From Nematopogon swammerdamellus (lineage: Eukaryota; Arthropoda; Insecta; Lepidoptera; Adelidae): 64,000 nt of DNA. The number at the start of each line of letters is the position of its first letter. Position 1 is the stretch's first letter. The position numbers and the translations under genes were made by a program. This document shows, piece by piece, positions 43,515-55,309 of the stretch. The stretch is taken from positions 5,116,545 to 5,180,544 of the forward strand of contig OX336336.1 in the NCBI GenBank assembly GCA_946902875.1, given 5' to 3'. The notes below the pieces were generated by a model that was given only the letters and a program-made list of their open reading frames with translations, had not been told where the DNA came from and ran no database searches.

Positions 43515-44065
43515 ACCAACATTAAGGTTCAACCGCGAGCGCGGCGCATGAGGCTATGCTAAGGAGTATTGATCGCCGCTCTGTTTTCATTTCCCCACGA
43601 GAGGCGTAATGCCCAGCAGCTGTTAACCCATGGAGGATATAGCATAGAGGAGTTGATCTGAGCAAGCTGGGTACATCGCCACAAACTGTGGGCATGCGCA
43701 TTCGATCCAAGCGGGCGTGGAATTGCATCAGTTGCGTCCGCATACTCCGCGTAGTGATCGCGAACAGCGGACGTGGAGTTAAATGGTGCGTGATTGGTGG
43801 ATTACGAACTCGTGCCTGCCTCGCTATTCGCCGTGCTGGCGACACCGAACTAACTAATAGAAGCGGCAAACCACGAAGAAACTTGTTACCCGTCGGTAAA
43901 CATATGAGTGGGCCTTCACATGCAATTATCATGTTGAATACTTTTAGACGATCGCATTACAACCCACCTTATTCTATGAATGCGCTACAATGCTCCTCAC
44001 TCGCGTATTTGCGGGCATAAGACGATACGGTGTATATAACGCAAGCATTGTGAACTCAGCTTATA
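43515..44065. other. Unassigned, less AT-rich
   Basis: Open frames of 136 (minus) and 110 (plus) codons overlap here, with no domain recognised. The abrupt compositional change at 43530 and the MITE at 44067 suggest an inserted element, but no termini were found. Confidence 0.35.
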
Positions 44066-44066
44066 T

Positions 44067-44521
44067 ACAGGATGCTGTAACGGCCTGTACATTAATTTCA
44101 CCAGCGCAATCCTCATGTCTTTCCGAGACAAAAAAGTAAGTAAAGTTTTTCTATAAAATGTTTAGTTTTCGAAGTAAATTTTATTAAATTTATGTTTAGT
44201 CTTGGCGCGCGCGGGGGAAGCGTGCTGACGCGGGAACGGTCGGGGTCAAAAAACTCACGCCGCGCCGCCGCCGCTCCGCCGCGCATCTCCTCGCTCCGGG
44301 CACTCGTCCTTGCTCGTTCACTCACCGTGCACTTTTCATTCCCACGTTCGCGTGGAACATTAGGTCCTTTTTACACTAAATTAATCAATTAGTTTGAATG
44401 AAAACTGTAACTTTTTATTTAAAGGGAATTCAGAAAAAAGTTATTTGACTTTTTTGTTACTATTGATCCCAATAATAATTTTCTAAATTTAATGTACTGA
44501 CCGTTACAACACCCTGTATAA
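44067..44521. mobile_element. TIR element with TA-type target, 455 bp
   Basis: Left TATACAGGATGCTGTAACGG and right (complement) TATACAGGGTGTTGTAACGG continue as matching inverted ends for about 35 bases, to CAGTACATTAAATTT. Both sides are flanked by TA. The interior has a GC-rich stretch at 44200-44330. No transposase was seen. Confidence 0.75.
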
Positions 44522-44883
44522 ACTCCTTTGGTCGATGACATGTTTTTGGGAAGTGATGTATGAGAAAGGTACATATAATGTATAGATCAGTGACTGACGA
44601 CACGTGTCTTACTAAAAATTATATATGGCAACAATTCTCTCTCCTCCGTGTGTTGCCCAAATCGAAGCTGGAAAAGCTTACGCGTTACCGTTTTCTCCCT
44701 TCCCGGGACTTTCCAAACTTTCCAGTCGTTTCCTCATACAGATTAAACATTAGTTAGATGATCAGCTCTTGGCTTAGTGTTAAAGGTCTTGCATCATTCA
44801 TTATACAAGCGGCAAGAAATTTGATAACCGTTGCGAGCAAAATTTCTCTTTCCGAATTTTATAAAGACGTTTTTCTCCATATA

Positions 44884-45068
44884 CATACACACCATACGCT
44901 GTATCCCGGCAATCGGGGTGAGCAGAGTAATTCGTGTTGTGCTGTAAGGACACCCACCCTTGTTCGTGAAGACCACGGAAGAGCACTGGCACGTCATACA
45001 TGCATACATACATAGCGTCACGCCTGTTTCCCGGTGGGGTAGGCAGAGAAAACGGGTCTCCACGCGCC
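44884..45068 (-). repeat. Family C fragment and a second tail fragment
   Basis: CACACCATACGCTGTATCCC, AGCAGAGTAATTCGTGTTGT (family C end, reverse). Then CATAGCGTCACGCCTGTTTC and GGGGTAGGCAGAGAAAACGG, a separate lepidopteran dispersed motif. Confidence 0.6.
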
Positions 45069-45084
45069 ACGATTCACGTCACTA

Positions 45085-45640
45085 GTTTCTTTTATGTAAT
45101 CCGATATGCGAGGCTGAGTCAGAGGGGCCAGAGCACATGTTTTTTTAATGGAAACTGACACGGTTGGCTGCATCACCTACAACATCCGTGATGTCAGCCC
45201 ATAACACCGGGTGAACTAGGTGCCACGTCAGTGCTTCCCTTCATTTAATGTTGTCTACACTGAACTGGACGGCAGCACGGAGCACATGCTCCGACCAGGC
45301 AATAACCTCCAAGAAGTTAGGGGCCATACCGGAGACTTCCCTTTGAATTGCTGGCTACACTGCACTAGAGAACACAGCCGATGGAGGCTACCATACGACC
45401 ATCTTACATCCAGTACGGTGATACCAACCCAGTCGGCTACAATTTGATCCTAGCATGAAGTAAATGGCAAGGGAAGGGACCTACAGTTTTACACCGGTTC
45501 CGAACAGGTGTATTTATAGGTTAGGTATGCACGAAAATTCTTCCGTCCGACAAAAATAGGCAACCGGCATGTCTGCCGGATTGGAACCTCGGAGCTCTCG
45601 CAAGGGAAGCCGATTCCCAGACCACTCGGCCACAAAAGTT
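45085..45640 (-). mobile_element. SINE-A copy carrying a nested SINE-B
   Basis: SINE-A tail at 45090-45139 (TTTTATGTAATCCGATATGC), resuming at 45280 and running through body to head (45575-45640, complement of GGCCGAGTGGTCTGGGAATC). The interruption is a SINE-B 3' fragment with clean duplications. Confidence 0.88.
45140..45279 (-). mobile_element. SINE-B, 5'-truncated insertion with 9-bp target duplication
   Basis: A T run and AATGGAAACTGACACGGTTG to GAACTGGACGGCAGCAC. The identical 9-mers GAGCACATG at 45131-45139 and 45280-45288 flank it. This is direct evidence of LINE-mediated insertion of SINE-B into SINE-A. Confidence 0.93.
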
Positions 45641-46089
45641 TCGACTAATTCGCTAAGGTAGTTAGTGACACAAGGTTCCACAGTCCGATCTGCTCATAAG
45701 ATCCGATGCTACCAAGACATTCGCATACACAAGTACTAAGATACGTTTTATTGTCGGTGGCGGCGACGGCGGTGGCAGAGACACCAGGGAGGGAGGATCA
45801 CCGCGATTCGAAGCCGCTAAATAAATAATGATTGTGTTTGAAATTGCGAGCGGGGGGCGGGGGGTGGATGTCACAGGTTCTCGCTGAAATTTATGTCGGT
45901 ACTCTATTACACCGAAATGTGACACCTCTAGCAGAACGCTAATATTTGGTTTTTTATTTAAATGGCTTTTGACCGCGGCTACGCTCGCGTGAAATTCGTA
46001 TTTAAACAGAAGAATATAAGTAAGCTCGCTACCGTAACTTTATTTCGGCGCGCGGGACAATTCGGTTTGTTTGAGAGCCACATCTTAGA

Positions 46090-47212
46090 GGGTTTGCAGA
46101 CATTCGCCAAATTTGATATTCGTCAAATTGGTAATTCGTCAAATCGGTAATTCGTCAAATTAGGAGATTTGCCAAATACGCCATTGGTCAAGTATTTTAA
46201 GTACAATTAAAAACAATATACGTAATCTTAAATAAATATTTTACAAAATATTTTAAATGAAACCGCTGGTCGAAACTTATTGGTGACTTCATGTTTGTTA
46301 ATGTTTCTTATATAAAATTATGGAAACCTCCTTTAAATTTCTGTTGCCCTGGTACTTTAGAACCGTTCCCAGTAGTCTTACCAAGGTTCCCACTTTAATT
46401 ACGGTGACTGTATTCTGACCATTTGAATGCTTTATTGCACAACAAATAACAAAAAGCGGACTTAAAGCCTAAAGGCATTATCTGCCAGTCTTGCCTGGGA
46501 TTGTGAGTAGGGTAGATGGGTAGTGCGGGAAATTAAATGAGAGATTTTTTTTCTTTTAAATAGTATAATAATAAACAATAAAACTTAAATAATAATAATG
46601 ACATACAAGAAAATACATTTATTAACTATAAATAACTGTATGTCTTCAAAATACATTTATTTATGTTACATTTATGTTTTTCTGAAAATAAAGTATTTTG
46701 ATTTTGTTTTGTTTTTTGTTGTTGTGCTGTTTAATCTGAAATTTATATTTTACAAAATCTTTTAAATCATACCGCTGCCTGGTCGAAACCTTATTGGTGA
46801 ATAAATCCTGGCACCTATTATTGAATACCACGAATACGCGTTTTTGAATAGGTTTCCATATAAGTTAATCGCTATTATTATTATAATAGCGATTAACATA
46901 CATAAAATTATGGAAACCTCCTTTCAATTTCTGCTGCCCTGGTACTTTAGAACCGTTCCCAGTAGTCTTACCAAGTAGTTACGGTGACTGTATTCTGACC
47001 ATTTGAAAGTCTGACGATTTGAAAATCTGACCAAATGAAAACAAAGGATAAAAATATATGTGTGAATGGGTGATTCAAAATGCGTGCTTTTGTATTGACT
47101 GTACATAGACTTGACCAATGGCGTATTTGGCAAATCTCCTAATTTGACGAATTACCGATTTGACGAATTACCAATTTGACGAATATCAAATTTGGCGAAT
47201 GTCTGCAAACCC
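46090..47212. mobile_element. 1.1-kb element with about 110-bp terminal inverted repeats
   Basis: GGGTTTGCAGACATTCGCCA at the left is mirrored at 47193-47212. The repeats continue inward through tandem AATTCGTCAAAT units to TGCCAAATACGCCATTGGTC. The flanks ATCTTAGA (46082-46089) and ATCTTAGC (47213-47220) match at 7 of 8. The inside has a directly repeated segment (TTCTGTTGCCCTGGTACTTT near 46340, a variant near 46928), a LINE 3' end at 46430-46520, and a perfect 34-base hairpin at 46864-46897. No transposase frame. An 8-bp duplication fits hAT-, P- or Merlin-type elements, but the termini do not settle which. Confidence 0.85.
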
Positions 47213-47219
47213 ATCTTAG

Positions 47220-47826
47220 CGTAACCAGAACTGAACAGAAATTTTATCCTATCCTATCCTGTGTCCCACATAGTTAAATGTGCTTGTACAAAGTTTCATC
47301 GAATTCGAATGATCGGTTTAAGAGTTATGGAGAAACATATACAGAAGAGATTTCTAAAAATCGTCAATTTAGTTTTAGTATTATAGAGTCTAAAACTCAG
47401 TATTTCATAAATCAAGTAACTTACTCCACGACCATCCCTTACATATTTATTATTAGTATTGATTTTATGAATACGTGTTTTTTTATATAAACCAACATGG
47501 GTGGATGTGCCTTGCTTCTTTCAAGCAACGTCAAACCTTGCTTGAAAGAGATGCTTGAGAGAATAGAGATGTTATCTCGAAACTTGAAATATTTAAATAT
47601 TTCGGAAGGCCAAAACCTTTTCAGAGGTAACGGGCGTCAGGAGGGTCTCTTCGGTACATAAAGCTCCCACGAACCGAACATTTTAGGTGGAGCTGTCTAT
47701 CTTCTTAGTATATTCACGCTCCATCACATTTGAAAAGGTCAAAACCTCACAACAGTTCCAGCAGCCAGCTGACAACGAGCAAATTATGTCTGTAAAGAAT
47801 ATGGGCATTTTGGGCCCACATCATAT
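47220..47826. other. No recognisable gene
   Basis: Contains GTTTTTTTATATAAACCAAC ATGGGTGG at 47480-47505, a LINE or SINE-A tail-like string. Nothing else assignable. Confidence 0.4.
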
Positions 47827-48062
47827 TACTAGCTAGGTGGTAGGTTCAAATTGTAGCCGACTGGGTTGGTACCACCGTACTGGATGTAAGAATGCCGCAT
47901 AGCAGCCTCGGCTGTGTTCTTCTCTAGTCCAATATAGCCAGCAATTCAGGGAAGTCTCCGATATGACACCTTCCTTCTCGGAGGTGATATTGGCTGGCCG
48001 GAGCATGCGCTCTGGCCCCTCCGACTCAGCCACCCACCCATACCGCATTACAGTACATTAAA
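47827..48062 (+). mobile_element. SINE-A, 5'-truncated
   Basis: Starts in the body (GGTGGTAGGTTCAAATTGTA). Tail GGAGGTGATATTGGCTGGCC, then an A run at 48058. Confidence 0.85.
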
Positions 48063-48093
48063 AAAATATTGAGGAATTGGATGTCATTGGAAT

Positions 48094-48318
48094 TTTTTTT
48101 TGCGTAATCCGGTATGGAAGGCTGAGTCAGAGGGCCGAGAGTGCATGCTCCGACCAGACAATATGACATCCGAGAATGTAGGTGCCATACCGAAGACGCT
48201 ATGGGTTTCTGGATTTCTGGCTGTACTGGACTAGAGGAGAACACAGCCGAGGCTGTTATGCGATCATCTGGGTTGGTGGTATCAACCCAGTAGGCTACAA
48301 TTTAGCCTACCACCTAGC
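48094..48318 (-). mobile_element. SINE-A, reverse copy without head
   Basis: TTTTTGCGTAATCCGGTATG to CAATTTAGCCTACCACCTAG, abutting the SINE-B below at the shared body motif. Confidence 0.8.
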
Positions 48319-48595
48319 AATGTCAGCCCATAACACAGGTTGAACTAGGTGCCATGTCAGTGCTTCCCTTCGGTCGTGCCGGCTACACTGAACTGGACGG
48401 TAAACACGAACTATTTACATAGCTATTTACAAAGCATTATTTTCGCTTTGCATTTTTCTAATAAAAAAAATATTTACATAGCTGTTTCGACCGACGTTTC
48501 ATTCAGTGCGGTGATACCAACCCTGGAGGGATAAACCCTACCACCTAGTAAGGGTGAAGGTAAGGGACCTACGGTTTTACACCGTATAGGTATGT
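48319..48595 (-). mobile_element. SINE-B, reverse copy with insertion
   Basis: AATGTCAGCCCATAACACAG through CATTCAGTGCGGTGATACCA to CCACCTAGTAAGG. A 50-bp segment with a second ATTTACATAGCT copy is inserted at about 48420-48478. The end runs into TTTTACACCGTAT, which is SINE-A-like, so a body recombinant is possible. Confidence 0.75.
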
Positions 48596-49100
48596 TCCAA
48601 CAATAGCAATTTAACATTAATGTAAGACATTTAAATTCGACTGTAAAATTAATATCAGTGCTAAATTAATATCAGTGTAATATTTCTTATGTAAAGAAAT
48701 GCTTAATAAATTTTTCTTCTCTACCAAAAAACCGCATCTGCTACAATATTACCCAAAATATTTGCCTCCTTACTTCGAAACCCTCTTCGCTTTGATATTT
48801 ATTTTTGGTTTCTGACTCGGCCACGCTAGAGGGACGGTAAACAGCTACTTTCCTGAAAGCATGTCCTGAATTGTGGTGGCGGGTTGCGCGGGGCGGCGGG
48901 AGGTGGGGCGGGGTGAGGCACACTGAGGCGCGGCGATGCGGAGTAACGGGTGAAGGGGCGGGGGTGGATCCCAATTTGTGTGCCCGACGGACGGAGGGGT
49001 AGGGGCGGGGCGCTTCTCTTGGCTCAGAGCACATTGATACCTCCCTTTGAGGACACGCTCTGGGGTCTTGTCTCGATGCCCCAATAGGTTACAGTTGATG
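48596..49100. other. Unassigned, GC-rich at 48870-49020
   Basis: GGGGCGGCGGGAGGTGGGGC-type sequence. Minus-strand frames under 100 codons without similarity. Confidence 0.4.
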
Positions 49101-49102
49101 TG

Positions 49103-51045
49103 ATATTCAGATTCAGATTCAGATATTTATTTCGCCATAAAGAACACACAACAATAACAATATTACATTGAGACATATGCATATTCAGTATGGTTCGTCA
49201 TCTTTTTTTATGATGTCCCGTTCAGTAGTGCAATCTATAAGGAAGAATCGGGTAAGAAACCTTACAGAGCTTTTTTTTAAATATAGCTTACATACTAAGT
49301 TTTCATTATGTTAAATATAACATACTATATCTAAGCAAAAAATTAAAAATACTAAGTCAAAAATATACTCATTAAAAAAGATAATAAAATACAAAACAAA
49401 GAACATAGGGTTCAGTCAAGTTATTAATAAAATTTGTGTTTATGCATATAAACAATTTGAATTATCAAAGTCAGCAGAATTTTTATTTACAGTATGAAAA
49501 AAATTCACTTAACTTATAAAATGGATTGTCTAAGAGAAATATTTTCAGCTGACTCTGGAACACATTGTCACTATTTATTGATTTTATTGTATCAGGAACA
49601 TTTTCGTACAATTTGGGTCCAATCACGTCAGGGTCTTTTTCAGCCATCGCCGATTTATGCGCAACAGATTTTAAACGCTCTGAGTTACGTGTGTTATAAT
49701 TATGACTTGCGCCATTTGACTCAAAAGAATTCATGTTTTTGCGTACATATACCACTACTTCATATATATATATAGAGAGCACACCGTTAATATACCAAAG
49801 GATTTGAAAAAGTCTCTACAAGATGTTGTTCGCGGTACACTGGCTAATACCCTTATCGCTCGTTTTTGCAGTATTAGCACTCTTTCAGCATCGGTTGAGT
49901 TACCCCACAGGATTACACCATACGACAGTAATGAGTGTACGTACGCATAGTAAGACTGTCTCAAAGCCTCCGGACTGATCAAGCGGCGTAACTCTCTTAG
50001 TGCGTAAATACCTCTAGCCATCTTGTCACATAGTTTGTCTATGTGACTTTTCCAACTTAGAGTTGGGTCAATATAGAACCCTAAAAATCGTATACATGAC
50101 TGGGAGCCAATAGAGCCGGATGAATTCGAAATAGAGAGCTCACGGGGACCACAGTTTCGTCCGGAAAATACCATATAGTTGGTCTTCGATGTATTTAGTA
50201 TCAGTCCGTTCGCAGCAAACCATTCCGATATTTTTCCTACTACTATATTTAATTTTATTTCCAGTTCATGCATGGATTCAGCAAAGACTATTATACTAGT
50301 GTCATCGGCAAAAAGTATTAAAACACCATCTATTTTAATCAAGGCTAAGTCATTAATAAATACTAAAAATAATGTATTACCTAATGCAGAACCCTGTGGA
50401 ATACCCATTTTAATTTTACCTGGCTCGGAACTTTTTTTGTTTCCTTTTAAAGTGACCTCAGTGACCTGTCTTCGATCTGTTAAAAATGACTTTAGCAATT
50501 CATGTGGTTTATCACTTACACCATATTTTTCCAATTTGTGCAAGAGGAGGTTGTGGTCTACGACATCGAATGCTTTCGACAAGTCGCAGAATATACCTGC
50601 AACCTTGTTCCTCTTGTCTATACCTTTTATTATCTCTCCTACCAGCTTCATGCCAGCTGATTTTGTGGAGTGATCTTTACGGTATGCGTATTGGTTGGGA
50701 GAAAGAAGTTAATTATCCTCAAGATGCTTAATTACAGAGTCAGATATAACAGATTCTATGATTTTAGATAGTGCTGGCACTAAACTTATAGGTCTATAGT
50801 TATTTGGGTCAGCTCTTTCGCCGGCTCCTTTATAAATGGGACATACACGGGTCTGTTTTAGTACATTAGGATAGGTACCCTCTTCAAACATTTGGTTAAC
50901 CAATACTGATATGTATGGCGACAAACTATTTGAACATTTGGCAATCAACTCTCCCGACAACTCAAAAATATCAAGACTGCTTTTTTTAGATAATTTGTCA
51001 CGTATTAATTTTGAAATTTTTTCAGGTGTGACATAGGGATATTAT
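49103..51045 (-). pseudogene. CR1/Jockey-group LINE reverse transcriptase
   Basis: The minus strand encodes most of the RT of a non-LTR retrotransposon. From about 51043: TPEKISKLIRDKLSKKSSL, then IYKGAGERADPNNYRPISLV (fingers). An in-frame TAA at 50709-50711 precedes a 298-codon frame (50651-49755) with FCDLSKAFD (first catalytic Asp, residue 23), GIPQGSALG (83-91) and FADD (114-117, catalytic). A thumb region containing LLSYGVILWGNSTD follows. At the (TA)n run 49757-49770 a slippage frameshift moves to the last frame (49782-49483), which carries YNTRNSERLKS and ends naturally. The 3' UTR finishes in a (TTCAGA)n-type tail near 49105-49120. The 5' end, including any endonuclease, is truncated at a MITE. 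Catalytic residues are intact, but the stop and frameshift make it non-functional. Confidence 0.9.
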
Positions 51046-51059
51046 AGAGAAATTTAAAC

Positions 51060-51280
51060 TTAATTGGTTTTTAGGGATCCGTATTCATACGGAAGCCTAT
51101 TACTAAGCCTACGTCGTCTCTCTTGTCTGTCTGTCTGTCTGTCCGAGGGCTGTATCTTTTGAACCGTAATAGGTCGCCGCTTAAGATTTTCACAGAATAT
51201 TGGTTATTATGGCAGATATGCCAACAAATGTGTTCAGTGGTTCTGGAGTTTACTTCAAACATACATACAGACAGACGTTC
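51060..51280 (+). mobile_element. (GTCY)n MITE, 3'-truncated
   Basis: GGTTTTTAGGGATCCGTATT, (GTCT)n at 51123-51142, CTGTATCTTTTGAACCGTAA. It ends near a CAGTGGTTCTGGAGTTTACT LINE-tail string. It abuts the truncated 5' end of the LINE above. Confidence 0.75.
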
Positions 51281-51295
51281 CCTTTTATAAGAAGT

Positions 51296-51605
51296 AGGGA
51301 AGAGATAGAGATAGATAGTGATAGAGATAGAGATAGAGATATAGAGACAGAGATAGATATATAGATAGAGAAGATGGAGAAGATAGAGATATAGAGATAT
51401 AGATAGAGGAGATAGAGATATAGATAGAGAAGATGGAGATAGAGAAGATAGATATATATATAGAGAAGATAGAGATAGAGAACGCTATAGAGCTAGAGAT
51501 AGACATAGAGAGAGACAGACAGAGACAGAGACAGAGATAGAGATAGAGATAGAGATAGATATGAGATAGAGATAAAGATAGATATAGAGATATTTCTATC
51601 TATCG
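51296..51605 (+). repeat. GATA/GAGATA microsatellite
   Basis: About 300 bp of AGATAGAGATAGAGATAG-type repeats with interruptions. Confidence 0.95.
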
Positions 51606-52973
51606 AGTCACGCGGTCCCTTGTCCTTGAATGTACCACTTAAATTATGTTACCATAACTGGGCAACATCGCCCTAGACGCCGAGAGCCTTCCATCATTAC
51701 AACGGGCCCGTTGTCGATTCGTTACACCATCGCGGCGTGTCTCGACAACCTCGCCCATCCGTCCGGCCGGCTCGAATAGACACTTTGTTTGTGTTCGCAT
51801 TCCAAGATGAATGGGGTAAATTTGTCCTCGAGAACGGTACGCTGGAGTTTATGCTTGCTAACAAGATCAAAATGTCGAACATATAAATCACAATATATTT
51901 ACATTCATTAAAGATTGATGTCTAAGGTGCTATCTACACAATTATTGTCCTCAAACTGTAGACTAACTCTCTTCAAGCACTTTATTTTAGCTTCCGAAGA
52001 AGTCGCAAATCAGGACAATTTAGATAAATACTGTGTTTATTGATGTAGGAACAGGCTGTTCGGGTGTTCTCAGCTTTAAACCCTTGTAACTTTTTTGTTT
52101 ATTATTGTATCAGCACGAAATAAAATTTTCATCGTAAAATTACATCGTAAAATTGAATTTTACGATGTATCATTGTTCTAGAAAAAATATTATTTGATAA
52201 AGTTAGTACCACGAAAAGGTCTCATGACCTCTCAAAGTTCCGAGAACGAGTAAAAATATGAAAGAATCTTAATTTCTTAATTCATTTTAAAAAAACTGAC
52301 AGCAATTAATAGCTTCATTTGTTTTTAAAAAGTTGGCTAGTTTACGCCCTTTCCAACGATGTACCACATATCATACATATGTGGTCAAAATTGGGGATAT
52401 TTTGCAAGAGTCTAAACATTAACAATGGAGAATTGCCCGAGTGACCGCGCGACCGGTACATGTTCTAAATTTGAAAATGCTCTGGAAAACGCTCTCAATA
52501 CGGGAAGCGACCACCGATAAGTGCCCGTGTTGTCGTTCTGTTCTGTCTCTGACCCTAATTTTGACCACATAGGGAATTATTTGTATGTACTAACTTGCAG
52601 TGATAAGTATGCCTTTGCGCACTCCTGTATTTCTGTTTCTTGTTGTGTTGACTTATAGTTTCCAAGTTTTCAGGATTTTATGCGTCATGGTTGAATAACA
52701 AAAGCTCTATGTCGTGCATAAATGCTTTTTTTTCAGAGGCGTACGTCCAGCATTGGACGCGAATATAGTATCTTTGGAATGCTGAAATAATTTAAATCAT
52801 TGCGCAATATGCTGTTTTGAGTTCCATATAATAATATTTAAGAAAGTAGGAATTATTATTGCACGACAGACGCTCTATTCACTCTAATTTGACGCATAAA
52901 ATCACGAAAAACTTGGAAACTAGAAGCTTGTTAAAATAAAATATAAGAACCATTTTGTAGCTTATTGGAATCG
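51606..52973. other. No recognisable gene; short palindrome
   Basis: The piece at 51660-51850 is GC-richer (GTGTCTCGACAACCTCGCCC) but unassigned. A perfect 29-base palindrome lies at 52141-52169 (arm TACATCGTAAAATT). The 52730-52770 motif GTACGTCCAGCATTGGACGC resembles a widespread retroelement tail. Confidence 0.45.
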
Positions 52974-53347
52974 CTTTTTTTATGGAAACTGACACGGTTG
53001 GTTTCGTCACCACATACATCCATGATGAACTAGGTGCCATGTCAGTGCTTCCCTTCGGTCGTACCGGCTACACTGAATTGGACGGAAAACACGAACTATT
53101 TAAATAGGCGTTTCAACCGACCTTTCAGTCACTGCGGTGGTACCAACGCGGGCGGGCGGGTTCAACCCTACCACCTATTAAGGTAAGAAGGGAAGGGTCA
53201 AGGCACCTATACAGTTTTACGTGGAATCCGAACCGCGGTCAGCCTCCAACGGTCGAGCGGTCATCCATCCATCCACTGACCGCGCCCAGGTGTGCTTATG
53301 ATCCGACCGACAGTCGATCGACCGCACCACAGAGCTACCGAGGCTGA
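52974..53347 (-). mobile_element. SINE-B, near full length
   Basis: TTTTTTATGGAAACTGACAC at the tail, body GGGTTCAACCCTACCACCTA, head with the complements of GGTTCGGATTCCACG and TAGCTCTGTGGTGCGGTCGA. The 5S-like block is degenerate. Confidence 0.85.
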
Positions 53348-53794
53348 TGCTTGGTGTTAATATTCAACATATAATATTTACATATTTATATAATGAATAT
53401 TACATTGAGTAAAATATATAATTTCCTAGCGTGAGTTTCTTCAATATTTTTGAACAATACAGTTAAAGATAATATGTAACTCACGCATAGAAAACAATAA
53501 AACAATGTCGATAAATTATGTACGAGAATATTTATAGAAAGTAGAGCAATTATTACTAACTACACTGAACGTACACAGAACATTCAAACTGCGATCGATA
53601 CAAGTAAATGACATAGCAAAAAGCGAAGAAAGAGCGTTGTGGGCCCAACAACCAAGAGTATGAAAATACATGTTATTGGTAAGGTATTTGTATATATTTA
53701 TACTATTAAATAATTGTATTGTGTTATGTGCGTGCGCGCACAAAGAAATTTGTTAATACATTAAAATAAGACCAATACAAAATATCTACTGTGT
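53348..53794. other. No recognisable gene
   Basis: AT-rich; nothing assignable. Confidence 0.4.
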
Positions 53795-54107
53795 GAGGCC
53801 GGTACTTAAAAATTATAGCTCCACTGCGTCTCTCCCAGCGAATGTCGTAAAAGGCGACTAAGGGATAATGACGAGATGCCGTGCTAAAGGGCGACAGGCT
53901 TGCCAGCTCTCACCTTGGCACGGTCCTTCCACCGAGTCGTGCAGCAGGTGGGTGTTTGTGCCTTGCTTGCTGCTTGATAGTTACGAGTCTCTTGTCCGAA
54001 TACTTTGCTAAACGTGGTGGTCGATGTTGCGTTCCAGAGTTCTTGCAACACAACACCAAATTACTCTGCTTACCCTGATTGTAAAGGATACAGCGTGTGT
54101 GGTATGT
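53795..54107 (+). repeat. Family C repeat, complete copy
   Basis: GAGGCCGGTACTTAAAAATT, CTCCACTGCGTCTCTCCCAG, GGCACGGTCCTTCCACCGAG, TTTGCTAAACGTGGTGGTCG and GGATACAGCGTGTGTGGTA in order. Reference copy for the family. Confidence 0.82.
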
Positions 54108-54119
54108 CACACACGCAAA

Positions 54120-54258
54120 ATCAGAATAACTAGAATGCGTCGTCCTTGTCGCACGAACTCGCAAGTCTCTGTGCGACAGGGACGGCGCTCTACAACCGGA
54201 TTGTCTCTTTCTAAAGCTCGATGTTCATTATTTAATACCGCGTACTGTACTCATATGG
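54120..54258 (-). mobile_element. Palindromic MITE (P family), reverse copy
   Basis: CGTCCTTGTCGCACGAACTC, GTGCGACAGGGACGGCGCTC, then TGTCTCTTTCTAAAGCTCGA and TTCATTATTTAATACCGCGT, matching the copies at 5953 and 12555 in reverse. Confidence 0.65.
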
Positions 54259-54259
54259 G

Positions 54260-55115
54260 CGTTCCATCTTACATACATAGTTTTTCTTTAGTACTCCCTC
54301 GTGTACTATACTGTAATTTGAAGGCGTCAATCCAGTGAATTACTTTTATCGATCTACCCGCAACTCGGCCCCGAAACTCCACTTTCGACGGCCCATTCCG
54401 CCGTTCTTGATGGCGGTAATCATGGTCTCCGCATCCGTGTTATGCTGCCCCAGTCTGAGTCCGCCCACGGTCGGGCCCCGCAAGCTAGATTGTAGAGCCA
54501 GCGACTCAATTCCGAGCGTCGAAAGACGACGCTAGCATCGTCACGGCGCGCGGCGGCAGTGAGTCAAAAATAATGTGAACTAAAATTTTAAGAAAATGCT
54601 TGTCGGGACGTATTTTTTCTCTTCATTTTCTGCATTGCATCTATCTGGTGAAGAAATGTACACCTTTACCAATCTACGGCTAAGTTTATTTATTTATTTA
54701 CGTATTTAGTTCTCAGTTCTCATTTTTACATACATACATACAACAATTTATATAACGTATCTATTACGTGCGCCGAGAAATGTAATCTAACCTGCTGCTG
54801 TAAGTTGCTCCTACGAGGTGTAGGAGCAACTTGTGACACTACTAGCGGCTACTTGTGGGGCATACGTACTTAATAATTTAAGCTAAATTAAATAAATTAA
54901 TTAAAACACCTATTTTTTTTTTTTGCTTAGTTTACAGTAATATTATAATGGGATAGTGAGCTATCTTGATGGTTGCTATTAAGTAACGACGTTAACCATA
55001 ATGCCGTTACGGTATTTCTGTCTCACTGCTGTCGTACCGCGCTGTGATGATACCGTCGTCATCGCCATGCCGTTATCGGCTAATGCGCGAGTAGCCTATC
55101 GCGCGTATATGATGG
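54260..55115. other. No recognisable gene
   Basis: The 54350-54540 piece is GC-richer and has a 66-codon frame without similarity. The inverted pair TAAGTTGCTCCTACGAGG / GTAGGAGCAACTTGTGAC lies at 54802-54838. Confidence 0.4.
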
Positions 55116-55117
55116 AT

Positions 55118-55257
55118 TATGGGCCGATTCCACCACCTTCGGCTAAAGTTTTGCTGCCACTCAACTCCTGTCAACTTTGTGAGAAATGTCACTTTAATCA
55201 ACAATTAAATGTTAATAGATACTTAACAGGTGGTTGTGAAATCGGCCCTTCAGCTAT
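55118..55257. mobile_element. Short MITE with GGGCCGAT termini
   Basis: GGGCCGATTCCACCACCTTC at 55120 is mirrored by GGTGGTTGTGAAATCGGCCC at 55231-55250, 130 bp apart. No coding capacity. Confidence 0.7.
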
Positions 55258-55309
55258 AAAAGTGGCGATATCTATACCTATGTCATATCGGAGGGTATAC
55301 GCACAATAG

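Noticed and set aside
43522..43932. 136-codon minus-strand open frame
   Set aside because: No similarity recognised, and it overlaps a plus-strand frame of similar length. Left as an unassigned stretch.
50179..50673. 164-codon plus-strand open frame
   Set aside because: Antisense shadow of the LINE reverse transcriptase, which shows catalytic motifs on the other strand.
55001..55309. 102-codon open frame
   Set aside because: Its second half lies within a MITE with GGGCCGAT termini; no conserved protein features.
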